Positions 1-10,969 of a stretch of 64,000 nucleotides of DNA are shown here, in pieces (position 1 is the first letter of the stretch; each line of letters begins with the position of its first letter). Source of the DNA: Hansfordia pulvinata (taxonomy: Eukaryota > Ascomycota > Sordariomycetes > Xylariales); contig BJKQ01000005.1 in the NCBI GenBank assembly GCA_006538405.1, positions 1,302,001 through 1,366,000 of the forward strand, given 5' to 3'. A model generated the notes under the pieces. It did no database searches and was not told the origin of the DNA. It saw only the letters and a list, made by a program, of their open reading frames with translations. Made by a program: the position numbers and the translations under genes.

Positions 1-1009
1 GCTGCTCCGCGCAGCAACAACAATAGCACTTCTTCTGGCCTCGCCCGCCGCCGCCGCCATCTGGAAGCTCGGCCCATTCGAGTTCGGCAAGCCCGCACCG
101 CCGACGAGCAGCTCGGGGCCAACATCCACGCCGTCATGACGTACCACCAGGAGAGCGCGTGGGCGCTGATCGACAGCCAGCTCGATCAAGATCAAGGGGC
201 CCAGAGGCAGCAGCACCAGCAGCCCTTCGTCTTCGACGACGGCTTCGCCCTCGGCCTGGCCGCGCATTACCACCTCCACGACGGCGACCACGCCGCCGAC
301 GACGACGACGACGACCTGGCCGCGCTGCTCGGGGTTCTGGGCTCGGGGTCCGACGGCGCCGCGAGGGGCTACTTGCACATGCTCCGCGCGTTCAGCTGGG
401 CCGTCCGACAGGGCCCGCAGGCCAGGCGCGCCGCCCGCACCCTGGCCGAGCTGCAGGGCGTCTCCCTCATGCGGACCGCGTCGCGGCACTACAACGCGTC
501 GGCGGAGGGAGGGGGGAAGGGGCGCCTGGGCGGGGGGCGGGACGGAGAGTAGTAGCGACAGCCCGGGGATGAGCATCGGCGTGTCGGACGCGGGGGGCCC
601 GGCGGCGGCGGCGGGCCTGGCGCGTCGACGGCGACAGGTTCCTCTTCGGGCCTCCGCTGCCGCCGGCGCCGGTGATAAATCCACCAAAAGGGCGGGGGGA
701 GACGAGGAGGAGGAGGATCAGGAGCTGGCCTGGCTCGTTAACCCCGGGACCGCGACCTCCGGGGCCGCCAAGGCTCCGGGCGAGCGCGAGGTGGCCGTCA
801 AGGACGTCATGAACAAGGTCATGGGGTTCGGCGGCGGCGGCGGCGGCGGCGGCGGGGGGGTCGACTGGGAGCGCGTCGTCATGGTGCCGCGATTCTTCAA
901 CTCCACGGGCGACGTCGAGCAGGCCGAAGCCCAGGTGCAGGACGGCGACTTCACGATACGGGTGGCGTACAAGCCGGACAAGCAGTTCGACAGCAAGGCC
1001 CTGTTTTAG
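1..1009 (+). CDS. Secreted protein of unknown function, 5' end just outside the window, frame interrupted
   Basis: The first bases, read in frame 2, encode a hydrophobic signal-peptide-like stretch (LLRAATTIALLLASPAAAA) followed by IWKLGPFEFGKPA. The start codon therefore lies only a few codons outside the window. Around base 109 the sensible reading moves to frame 1 (ADEQLGANIHAV, then MTYHQESAWALIDSQ), which stays open to a stop at 550-552. Coding character then appears in frame 2 (near 545-600), frame 3 (618-690, DGDRFLFGPPLPP) and again frame 2 to the stop at 1007-1009. The shifts fall in C- or G-rich runs; the first is explained by one missing C. A run of GGC codons (830-857) gives a polyglycine tract. 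I recognise no family. It could also be a decayed gene, but the same kind of break occurs in essential genes of this window. Confidence 0.55.
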
Positions 1010-1927
1010 CGGACATTTGCGGCATAGGTAGTCGAGGTGGAGGGAAGAAGCTGGGGCTACAAATTATAGGAATACATGGAAGACAACAAGTGAAAGAGAC
1101 CTTCCCGAAACAGGGCAATTAGAGTTTTGATAGAGGCTTCAGGCTATAGACTTGTATCCAAGCTTATAGAAAAGGCAGCATAAAGCAGCGGAAACTCGTA
1201 TACGAATGAACCACATAGATCACGACTCTCGCTAACGAAAGGGAATCCTTTCTCGTTACCCATTGTGGTTGACAGAGCGCCCAGCATGCAGCCAAGTCTG
1301 CTCCATTAAAGATCCCTTACGTAGTCGGCCGTAGCACGCCCAGACAGCACCAACTCCGCCAAGTCGACTGTCACCAGCAAAGACCCCTACGGCCGAGAGA
1401 CACAAGATCACCGCCGCAAGTGGGCAGCGACCTCAATCTACCCCGACCGATCGTCGCCATGCGCAGGGCAGTGCCGACGTTTCAAGGCCGCAGGGCGATT
1501 TCAGCTTCCCCTTGCTAGGTGATCCCGCCCAGGCCTCTTCACTGTCTGCCTGGAGCGGGTGCAGGGGGTCGCCGTCGGGCGCACGTAACGTCCTCGCACG
1601 CAGCCCACACTGAGCGCGCGGAAGTCGGCTCCCCCGGGGTATAGGGAGTGGCATCCTTGCAAGCCTCATCTCGTCCCACCAGCAGAACGACGTCGTCGGT
1701 CATGGGGGTCCGGTTCAATAATAGCTCTCTCAGCCCTGCGACAAGGCTCGGCAAGATAGAGAGTGCCTGGAGTCCGCGACCCTCAAAAGGGAGGCCATCT
1801 GCTACCACCTTTGATTATCTGATTTTAACACTTCTTCCAGCTCTTCAACTCCGAAACGACGACATCGACAACACCCAATACAACCTGCCATAAAACCACG
1901 CCCGACACAGCCGTCACCACAGACAAA
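1010..1927. other. Intergenic, no gene seen
   Basis: The 3' flank of the left-edge gene and the promoter of the small secreted protein. Short open frames on both strands here have no coding character. A CA/AC-rich leader (about 1850-1927) directly precedes the next start codon. Confidence 0.5.
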
Positions 1928-2532
1928 ATGCACGCCTCAAGCCTCTTCGCCCTCCTGGCCACCGCCTCCGTCTCCCTCCTGGGCGCCAGTGCCTCCCCCG
2001 TCGCCGAGTGTGAGTTTACTTTACCCCCCCCCCCCCCCCCCCCCCTGGTCGCTCCGGATTCCCCCACAGGCCCAGTGCCAGAATATGAGCAACATCACAA
2101 CGACGGAAAAACAAGAAAGAACCAAAGAAGCACCAAGGACGAGAAAAGCCAAAAGAAAAGAAAATTTAAGATTGTCGATATACTGACCCATCCACCTTCT
2201 TCCACCCGCCCACAGCCCCCGCCCTCGCCGTCTCGGCCCGCACCACGCCCCCGAAGAAGATCATCCAGGCCTGCACCACCGAAGACGACTGCAAGTGCAC
2301 CTCGGGCGCCTGCGACTGCTCCGGCGGCGAGGTCTCCACCTGCACCGCCCCCGACGGCTCGCCCCTCGCCAGGTAAGAGAAAGAGAGAGAGAGAGAGCCG
2401 CCCTCCCCTGAAGATGCTCATCTTTATTCGTCTATGCTTGCCCGTCCGAAGCATGATGAGCTGACATCGATCCCCTTGGGGACGTGTAGCGACGACGAGG
2501 TCGCCGGCTGGTGCACGTGCCAGGCCTCGTAG
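1928..2532 (+). CDS. Small secreted cysteine-rich protein (93 aa, three exons)
   Basis: The gene is read as join(1928..2009, 2216..2372, 2490..2532), 282 nt. Donors are GTGAGT and GTAAGA; acceptors are CACAG and TGTAG. The start follows a CACAAA context. Residues 1-23 form a classical signal peptide (MHASSLFALLATASVSLLGA then SAS). The mature part carries eight cysteines, spaced in the pattern ACTTEDDCKC, GACDC, STC and finally WCTC. It is small, secreted and disulphide-rich, like many fungal effectors and extracellular small proteins; no family is recognised, so an effector role is inference only. Intron 1 is long (206 nt) and contains a 22-base C run, and intron 2 contains a GA repeat. Open readthrough across intron 1 makes a false 178-residue frame. 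Confidence is good for exons 2 and 3 because phases and cysteines agree. Confidence 0.7.
2024..2045 (+). repeat. Poly-C run of 22 bases in intron 1 of the cysteine-rich gene
   Basis: An uninterrupted run of 22 C lies just after the splice donor at 2010. It may act as part of a pyrimidine tract but is far from the chosen acceptor at 2215. Confidence 0.95.
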
Positions 2533-2883
2533 GGACGGGACACTCTGCGGCCTGCAACGTATAGGCGAGACTGATGGTGGAGAATGTGAAACATCTGGAC
2601 ATGTGGCCCTGCGGGCAAGGGCCTCGCCATCATGACTTGGCTGCCCAGAGATGCTGCCTGCTGACGCAAACAGTAAGCTCGATAATGAGGGCACGGCACA
2701 GGCACGGTGGTAACTATGAACTTCGATGGATATGTGTGTATTCGCTTATGTATACTTTATTGAGCCCTGTCTTGGGTGTCGACCCGGCTCGACTATCCTA
2801 CCCGGTGAAACAAACGCTCAACTCCAAGCTCCTGAGCAATGCAAGTGGTGACCAAAGTGCAATCCAAGTCCCTCCCCTGAACA
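2533..2883. other. Convergent intergenic space
   Basis: The space between the 3' ends of the cysteine-rich gene and the copper ATPase. I see only 3' untranslated sequence. Confidence 0.5.
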
Positions 2884-5800
2884 TCAGTCCTCGGGGCGCT
2901 CAAGCGTGTCCAACGGGACGTAGCCCTCGTCTCGGACACGCGTGCGGCCAAGCACGGAGGCAACCGCGTCTTGGGCGCGTGAGAACACTCCTGTCCACCC
3001 CCAGCCGCTGCCTCTGCGACGAATGACACCCGCAGATGATGCTCCCTTGCCTGCCGACACCAGCTCCGCCTCTTGTTCCATCCAACGAGGGCGAGTCCAA
3101 AATTTGAGAAGCAAGGAGCTGACCACGACGCTGACACTGCTGCAGGCCATAGCAGCACCCGCAGCCATGGGATGCAGATGCCACCCCAGGGGCAGGAAGA
3201 TGCCCATAGCAAATGGGAGGCCCACAACGTTGTACAAGCAAGCCCAGGCCAGGTTGAACTTGATGCGGTTGAAAATCGTGCGAGAAAGATGAAGCGCCGC
3301 CGGTATGTCCATCAGCTCGTTAGGCCTCATGAGCACCATGTCAGCCGCTTCCATAGCAACGTCGGTCCCGCTCGCCATGGCAATGCCCACATCCGCAGTG
3401 GCCAGGGCAGGCGAGTCATTGATGCCATCTCCGACCATGGCCACGCACTCGCCCCTGGTCTTGATCTGGCGTATGATCTGCTGCTTCTGGTCAGGAGATA
3501 CCCCGGCAAAGACATCCTCGGCCGCGATGCCGACAATCGACGCCACGGCCAAGGCAGTCGACTTCTGGTCGCCAGTGACGATGGCCGTCTTGATGCCCAT
3601 GCGGTGGAGCACAGAAATCGCCGCCGCCGCGCCGTCCTTGACCGTGTCCGAAAGGCAGATGTGCCCGGCGAATCTGCCATCAATGGCGATGAAGATATTG
3701 GTTGTTCCGGAAGCGGTCGATTTGGAGGTGTTAGTCTTGGCGTTGATCTCCTCAGATGCGTCGATGGCCTCTTCAGGAACCTGGACTCCATTGTCCGTAA
3801 GGAAACGCACATTGCCCACAAGAACCTTGTAGCGGGCACGTTCGGGGCCGGTCTGAGGCTCGACAGTAGAGCCGATTCCCTTGCCCACCACGGCCTTGAA
3901 GTCCCCCACGCTGCCCTCAATGGCACCGTCAGAGCCCAGGCCAAGCTCGGAACGAGAAGCAGCCAGGATCGCTCTGCCCACTGGATGCTCACTGCCCATC
4001 TCGGCAAGACCGACAATGGTCCACCAGAGCCGCTGACGCCAGTCTCCATCTTGCCAGTCCGGAGTCGGTTTGGATGCCGCCACGCTCATTTTGCCATATG
4101 TCAGAGTTCCTGTCTTGTCAAGGACAACCTGCGAGATCTTGGTGGCAGTTTCGAGAGCGGCGCCTCCCTTGACCAGAATGCCGCACTCCGCACCTGTGCC
4201 GGTCCCAACCATGACAGCCGTGGGGGTTGCCAAGCCCAGCGCACAAGGGCATGCGAAAACGATGACGGAGATGCAAAGCTTGATGCAAACCATAAGCTTC
4301 CCGCCACTCTTCTCTTGCAGGAAAATCGAGGGAGGGTTGGACAGGGCATGACTCAAGACCATCCAGACGATGAATGTCAAGATGCCCAGCAAGAGAATGG
4401 TAGGGACGAAGTAGCCGGCCAAAGTATCAGCCACCCTTTGGATAGGGGCTCTTGTCGTCTGAGCATCTTGCACAAGCTTGACAATCTGGCTGAGCTGCGT
4501 GTCGCGACCAGCTCGCGTGACTCGGAAGTCCACACGACCAGCCCCGTTCACTGTGCCGCCAATGAGGTGACTCCCCTTCTTCTTCTGAACGGGGATCGCC
4601 TCGCCTGTCACCATGCTCTCGTCGGCATGAGTGTCGCCGCGAGTAATGGTGCCATCGGCCGGGATCTTGTCGCCAGGACGGAGAATGACAATGTCGCCTA
4701 CCTGGATGAGCTCCGTAGGTATCACCTTCTCCTCCGCAGCGTTGCCATCCATGCCCGGAGCCTTGGAGTTCTTGGCCTCGGCTTCGATGTCCCATTGCTC
4801 TGCAGCCTTTTCGGCCGCGATGGGGTCGGCATAAATAGTAGCCATGGACGGGGTCAGAGACATAAGACGCGACAGCGCTTTCGAGGTCTGTCCTTTTGCG
4901 CGGTTCTCCAGCCAACGACCCAAGGTGATAAAAGTGATGAGCATGGTGCTCGTGTCGAAGATCGTGCCGGGGCGGGAGTGCGGCTCGGACAGGAAGGACA
5001 CCATCATAGCGAAGATGCTAAAGACAAAGGCGGAAGATGTGCCGAGAACGACCAGAACATCCATAGTCGGTGACTTGTGGCGTATCGACTTGTATGCGGA
5101 TTTGTAGAAGCGCTTGCCAATGCCAAACTGAACGGGAATGGTCAAAAGCAGGCATATGATGTCGCCAAGGAACAGCCCGGGTAGAATCTCAACCCCGCCG
5201 AAGTCGAACACGGGCAGCATCATGGGGAAGATCATGCCAATGAATAACACGGGAATCGCAAAGGAGAGCGATACGCGGAACGCCCTTCGCCACTCCTGGA
5301 TTTCTCGAGTCTTGGCGAGCGACTCAAGTTGGGCGTTGTTGTCGTCATTGTCTGCGACGAGCGCGTTGAAGCCCTGTGCCTCTATCGTATCGACGATGGC
5401 ACGCAGCCCAGTCAAATTCGGCAAATGAGCAATGGTGAGCCTGCAGCTAGACAGACTCAGCTTTGCCGAACTGACACCAGGGAGTGCAGCGAGCTTGTCT
5501 TCGATACTTTGCGCTGCACCCGAGTCTGGGTCGCCGTAGACTTTGAGTTGGGTCGTGATTATAGCGGACGACTGGTCTTGAGCCTCGTGGACGGTCGAGA
5601 TGATTTCGGCGCCAAATCCCCTGTCTTCAATGATTTCGGCAATCTGCTCGGCAGTGAGGGTGGTGGGGTTGTGGGTGATGACGGCTCTTTCGGCCAGGAG
5701 GGAGATGTTGAACCGCAGGACACCGTCGAGCCCCGAAAATCCGCCTTCCACCGCTGACGTGCAGGCGCCACAGGTCATTCCCTCTATAGCAACGGTTGTC

Positions 5801-6511
5801 GTGGCAGCACGCGGGGTCTCGACGAGAGCAGTATTTTGCGTTGTTTTCGCTGGTTTGGAGATCTCGCTGTCAACCAGTGTCGCGCCAAAGCCCCGGTCCT
5901 CAATGGTCTCCAGGATATCGTCAACCGGCAATATGGTGGCATCGTGCTCGATGACGGCTCTTTCGGAGAGCAGGGAGATGCTGAAGTGCTTCACACCCGT
6001 GACGTTGGCAAAGCCGCTCTCAATGGCTGAAGTGCACGCGCCGCAGGTCATGCCCTCGATGGCAATAGTTGTGATGGTGGTCGGCGGCAGGTCGTCGTCG
6101 GAAGGGGTATCGCGGAAGGATGCTTCGCCTTGGGGCATAAGCGGGGAGGGCAGGTCGGTGGAAAGGATCTCGGCGTCGAAGCCGCGGTCTTCAATGGTCT
6201 CTTGGATCTGTTCGGCGGAAAATCGACCTGGATCATGCATGATGACGGCACGTTCCATGACGAGACTGACGGAGACATTGCCGACGCCGTCCACGCCCTT
6301 GAAGCCAGCTTCAACGGCAGAGGTGCAGGCGCCGCATCTGAGGAGCAGTTAGCAAGGTAAACGGTCGGCGTGGGAGGGTGCGGAGAGCGTACGTCATGCC
6401 GTCAATCCTGACGGTCGTTGTCGCCCATCGAGGGGTCTTGGGAGTGCCCAGTGACGAGGATCCGGGCTGGGGCTGTGCCTTGGGTATCGTCAGAGGTTTG
6501 GGCGTCGCCAT
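2884..6511 (-). CDS. ccc2: Copper-transporting P1B-type ATPase (CCC2/ATP7-like)
   Basis: A heavy-metal ATPase that pumps Cu(I) into the late Golgi/secretory pathway at the cost of ATP, by analogy with yeast Ccc2 and human ATP7A. The gene is read as complement(join(2884..6337, 6393..6511)), 1190 aa. The 55-nt intron splits the first metal site, and splicing restores GMTCGAC. Three heavy-metal-associated domains with GMTCGAC motifs start near residues 38, 135 and 226; a fourth, degenerate one without the CxxC lies near residues 300-365. The core has TGEA (about 617), the copper-path motif ACPCALG (about 735), the phosphorylation motif DKTGT (780-784), SEHPVG, and the hinge MVGDGINDSPAL. All catalytic motifs are intact. 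The start MATPKP was chosen because it is the first in-frame ATG giving a short leader before HMA1. The gene is convergent with the small secreted gene. Confidence 0.93.
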
Positions 6512-7505
6512 GTTGCCGGTGTCGGGAGAGTGCGGCGACCCAGCAGGTCGGGATCGGGGCGCATGCAAGGGGTGCAGGGCGGGAATTTCAGTGGACGCAG
6601 CGTCGAGGTGCGAGCGGTGGTCGAGAAATGCGCTGGCTATGCAGCGGACGGCATGATCACTCGGGGTCGAGAATTGTTGGTTGGGTGGGACGGCTACGCG
6701 CTGGCGTGCGCAGAGCGACGGGTGGTGACGATGCTGTTAAAAGAGCGGGAGGGCCGGGCGGGTGTGGCGGGCGGATCAACAAGTCGACAAAGGCCGGGCG
6801 GGCGCTTATTAATACCCGGGTCTCACAAAGTGATTATCGAGCGCGCGGACGGTGGCGGGCGCCTCCAAAAAAACAAAGGCGGGCGGCTTTATGACCAGCA
6901 AGCCGCAGTGTCTCAATGGACAATAGGGAGGGACGGGTGCTTTCTTCTGGGCGTTCCGTGTTTCTCAAGGCAATATCGTCGGTGGGAAGCCTTTACAGGA
7001 TGGTGAAGTGGGCGAGTACGTGGCCAGGATGGGGCGTGGGCAAGCAGGGGTTTATGCTGGCTGAAGAAGACGGGAGGATCAGAGCTAACTTAGGGCCGGG
7101 ATGGCGGCGGGAATCGGACGAGCAGAGAAGCAGACGCGGCAGCAGATTAGAGCAAGATTACGAATACAGACAAGACAGGGCTGGGTCTGAAAGTTGGTGG
7201 GCAGGGTCCGACCTGGAAGTTATCCGCATTACGAACAGCTGGGGGACTGGATTCGCTGCGGAGGAGATGTGTCGCATCACATGGAGTTACGGCAGGCGCG
7301 GCGCAAGATGCGACGGGACGATGCGACGGTAGCTTCTCCTTGCCTGCAAACCTTAGCGGGGCGCTCGTTGGGTAAGGCCACGAAGAGGAACCTCGCTCAG
7401 CACCTGCGCGTGGGGACGCTAGAAGTACCGCAATTCTCTCTTTCTCATCCCGGCCAGGCGCACGTGTACAAGTACGTGGCGGCTGACAACGCCGACGGGC
7501 TAGAG

Positions 7506-8548
7506 GTACGAGTACGGGGATCCCGGCTGGGCCGGTACCCACCCGAAAGCGCCGAGAACGCGAGCGCGGCGGCAGCGCGGGCGACTCTGTGGGCTGGCTT
7601 TTGGCGTGCGTACTCGTACGAGTACACCAGACGCGCACTTCCGACGGAGGCTGGAGGCAAAGTTGGGCTGGGCTGGGCGACCAATACAGGACGGGAATTT
7701 GTCATTCTTTCTTCTCATTAACCACCTCGTCGAACTCGTATGCGGAGATCACTGTCTTGACCCGAGACGCCTTACAAGTACGAGTATGCGCACTTTTTTC
7801 CGTCTCGCAGACTTTTCTCCTGACGGGGATGTAGATAAAGGGGAAGACGGCAGCAGCGAGCCAAGACTGAGACAACCTCGAGGCACGGCCCAGTCCCAGG
7901 CGGGCAGCTGCCCACGCCCAATCACCAGCCCTTGTCTGCCGTCCCGACTCCCATTAGCCCCTCGCCTGATGGCATTCTCGGACCTAATGGCGCCCTTTCT
8001 CCAGCTACTGCATTCGTCCTCGGAATGGTCATGCCGTCTCTGGCATTAGCCGAATCCCACGCCATGATAGAGCACAAGCCGATTACCTCGAATGGGTGCT
8101 CGACCTGCTGGTCGCGCAACTTTGAGAGATCCCCTGGTGAAGGAGATGTCACGGGAAAAGCCCACTCTGGGTCACGTAATCGAGCCCCGCGCATGCGTAC
8201 TCGTACGTACCGACTAACCACTCGTATTCCTGGGCAAGTGTGCTATCCAGCCCTCAGCCCAGTCAGCAAGCATGCCAACACGAGGTGAGTATCAGAGCTC
8301 GCTGCGAGAAGATTGGTACTCGTAGTCGCACGTGTTGCCGGACCCGTCCTCGAGGAACGCGGGCTCAACCTCTTTGAGAGCGGTGCCTGGGGACATCCCG
8401 GACATTAACTACCTGACCAGTAGCTTGCTGTTCGAGTATTTCCGCAGTCATGCTTTCAACCGCCCCGTAGAACGCAAGTAGCGTGCATAGTACGAGCACA
8501 GCGTATCTCATCTCAGCAGCCATGAAGATAAAAATAGCGGTACTCGTA
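7506..8548. repeat. Cluster of TACGAGTA/TACTCGTA octamers, including a 16-bp palindrome
   Basis: Copies are seen at about 7506-7515, 7610-7625, 7779-7787, 8197-8206, 8317-8324 and 8541-8548. The copy at 7610-7625 is a perfect palindrome (GTACTCGTACGAGTAC). Near matches occur at 7727 and 8219. More copies sit in other intergenic regions (21912, 28889, 40254, 41659, 51424). Confidence 0.8.
8365..8523 (-). CDS. Possible very small secreted protein (52 aa), weak candidate
   Basis: An ATG at 8523 opens a 52-codon frame beginning MAAEMRYAVLVLCTLLAFYG, a good signal-peptide profile with cleavage expected near AVES. The short remainder (MTAEILEQQATGQ...) has no cysteine. After the stop, another frame (about 8384 down to 8299) reads ALKEVEPAFLEDGSGNTCDY and continues to a stop, which could be the missing second half after a small shift or splice. 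The obvious GT...AG pair there would enclose only about 26-33 nt, too short for a normal intron. I keep it as a low-confidence candidate; it may be chance. Confidence 0.22.
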   Translation of the reverse strand: MAAEMRYAVLVLCTLLAFYGAVESMTAEILEQQATGQVVNVRDVPRHRSQRG

Positions 8549-9913
8549 AACAGCTGCGGGAGCACGTGTGAAGGGCCCCTAGCCTTAGCTGGACCCGGTG
8601 GCGTTCGAGGCCTGGGTTGGCGGCGGTGGCGCAATGGCCAGTCGGTGGCCGTCCGGTCAGACGCTGGGATAAAAAAGTATGGCAGGGCGGCCATGGGGCT
8701 GCGACGGTGTGACCAGCGAGGCTGTGTGGGCAAGCAAAAGACACAAGACCTTATGGCCACCAGGCATCATAGGTTGCCAGCGATGACGGGACGGCAGCTG
8801 CTGCAGGTATCGTGCCTGGGCTATGTGCGATCTCTTCAGCACATTGTCTCTTATCTCTGATATTTACCTCAGCTACAAGTACGCCTGCGAAGGCAAGATA
8901 TCGCAGTGTGCAATGGAATCAGAATGCAGTAGAAAGTATAGGCTTAGTCGAGATCGCGAAGAGATGATTGAATATGCCCCACGCTTCAATTGGGCCTCAG
9001 TCATGTTCTTCGACGAAGAGGCCCCAGATCAAATGGTGCCAGGACAGAATGGCCCATGACGACACAACGTCTGCTAGGTAGGTTAGGTACCGAAATCAAC
9101 TGCGACAATCGCCGTCGCGAACCCTCGAGGCACGGAGTAGACTCGAATCATCAATGACACGCGAGGGGCACAGCCGAGGGGCATCGAGGAGCGGGTGCTT
9201 GCCGAAGTACAGCTACAAAGAGCATTTGCTGCAGCGCATTGTCTGCCGACCATTCCTGCCACCTTGGAGCTGTCTCCCCACTCGCGTCAAGTAGCCGGTA
9301 CGCCAAAGTTGAGCCCGTCGCAGATCAGTGCATCGGCAGGTACGATTCGAGGACGAGTACCCCAGCGGCGCAGTGCGTCGAGTGAATGTGGGAGCACAGC
9401 AGCGAGGGGCCTCCACTTAGAACAACCTTCCCCAGCAAGAGAGCTACCAGCACACAGAGTACAGCCGCCGAGAGAGGCGAAGCCCCACACATGTTGCCGT
9501 CACCAGCGCCGTCATGGCCATCACCACCACCGCCGCCGCCGCCGCCACTCTACACCATCTCCATCCCCACCTCTACCTGACACATTGGCAGCTCGACCAT
9601 TCGACTCCTGTCGGTCTCACGCCACGACAGCTCCAGATATCCCATTACACGTCCCGCATTCTGCGCCCTCATCCCGGACACCTGGGCCAGCTCACCTTCA
9701 CCGTCTCAGGTCGCGGGGGTTGCCCCTCCGTCTCCGATACCGAACCTTGTCGTCACGTCTGCCAATTTCCTGCTGGTGGGCTTGTTTGGCGCCTTCACAT
9801 TGCGACTCGGGGCCCTACTGTCGCTCACTTTCTCATCACCGGTTTGCCTCTTGGCGACTTGCTCTCGCCCTCGGCCTCTTCCGTCTGCTGCGCACCAAGA
9901 TACCACCCCCACC

Positions 9914-10969
9914 ATGGAGCAAACCAAGGCCGTCATCGCCCTGGAGGTACGACGCCGCTGCCCCGCCCATGTGCCTTTGCTTGCATTGTGCTAATTAATG
10001 AACCAGCCATACCTAGCCCTCTCAAAGTCGGTCACGGCCCCGCGCGCCATCGCAGACCTTGTCATCCAGGCCACGTCCAACCCCAGCACATTCGTCTTCG
10101 CCGAGCTGCTAGCCGCGCCTCAGTTCCAGGCCCTCGCCGAATCTCCCGAATATGCCGCCCACCTGACTCTTCTCAAGATCTTTTCCTATGGCACCTACGC
10201 AACCTACCAGCAACATAACGACCTGCCGGCTCTCAACGATGCCCAGGCCCTCAAGCTGCGACAGCTCTCCCTTCTGACCCTCGCGCGCGATCCCAGCAAC
10301 CTTGCATATTCCCGCCTGCAGCAAGCCCTCGACCTCCCCGACTCGCGCTCGGTTGAGAACCTCGTCATCAGCGCTGTCTACGCCGACCTGCTTGCAGCTC
10401 AGCTCGACCCCCGTCGGGGCCTCGTCCATGTTTCCTCTATATCATCCCTCCGCGACCTTCCACCAGGCCATGTTCCCGACATGCTCTCATCTCTTCGCGA
10501 GTGGAGTTCTCGCTGCTCCTCAGCCCTCACCGACCTGGACGCCGAGGTTGCCTCGATCCGCACCGAGGCCAGTCGACGTGTTGCTGACCAGCGTGCCTGG
10601 GACGCCAACATGAACCGCCTCATCGAAGAAGAGAAGACTGGCAATCGTGCAACAGGGATGGGTGAAGGTGCGGGCTCGGGCGTCCACGGCCGGAACCAAT
10701 CCAACATCCTTTCACGTGCCATACATCGCGTCCAGCAGGGGGCACCGGCGCGCTACGGCAAGCGTGGTAGTGTTGAAGCCAACGTGGGAGATGACGATGA
10801 CGACGAGGGCGGCCAGAACCAGACCCATGGTTCTTCACAAGGCCCTGATGCGGACGCTTCGAATGCGATGGATGTCGACGATGACGGCGATGCGGATCCC
10901 GATGCGACGGCAGAGAGCTCTACTGGCACAAACCAAGGCAAGAAGCGAGCCAGTCGTCGGAAAATCTAG
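9914..10969 (+). CDS. csn7: COP9 signalosome subunit 7 (PCI-domain protein)
   Basis: A subunit of the COP9 signalosome, which removes NEDD8 from cullin-RING ubiquitin ligases; in filamentous fungi the complex links light, development and secondary metabolism. The gene is read as join(9914..9946, 10007..10969), 331 aa. The 60-nt intron has donor GTACGA, branch CTAAT and acceptor CCAG, and removing it joins MEQTKAVIALE to PYLALSKSVTAP. The N-terminal half is helical, and the winged-helix end of the PCI domain reads LRQLSLLTLA, LQQALDLPDSRSVENLVISA, then GLVHVSSI. The C-terminal third is acidic and ends in a basic tail (KKRASRRKI). An alternative start at 9998 (MNQPYLAL) lies inside the intron and is rejected. 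Length and order fit CSN7; the related eIF3m is a less likely alternative. Confidence 0.85.

Larger units (their letters stand above)
6512..9913. other. Long gene-poor stretch with many TACTCGTA/TACGAGTA words
   Basis: About 3.4 kb between the divergent starts of the copper ATPase and CSN7. Apart from one weak small-protein candidate (8365-8523, minus) I find no convincing gene. Copies of the octamer TACTCGTA or its complement cluster at 7506-8548. The frame at 9195-9998 is proline/serine-rich by composition only. Confidence 0.5.

Noticed and set aside
3073..5073. 666-codon plus-strand frame opposite the copper ATPase
   Set aside because: Antisense shadow of a GC-rich coding gene with intact ATPase motifs on the other strand.
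9195..9998. 267-codon plus-strand frame before CSN7
   Set aside because: Low-complexity His/Pro/Arg composition, and it overlaps the CSN7 first exon and intron in another frame.
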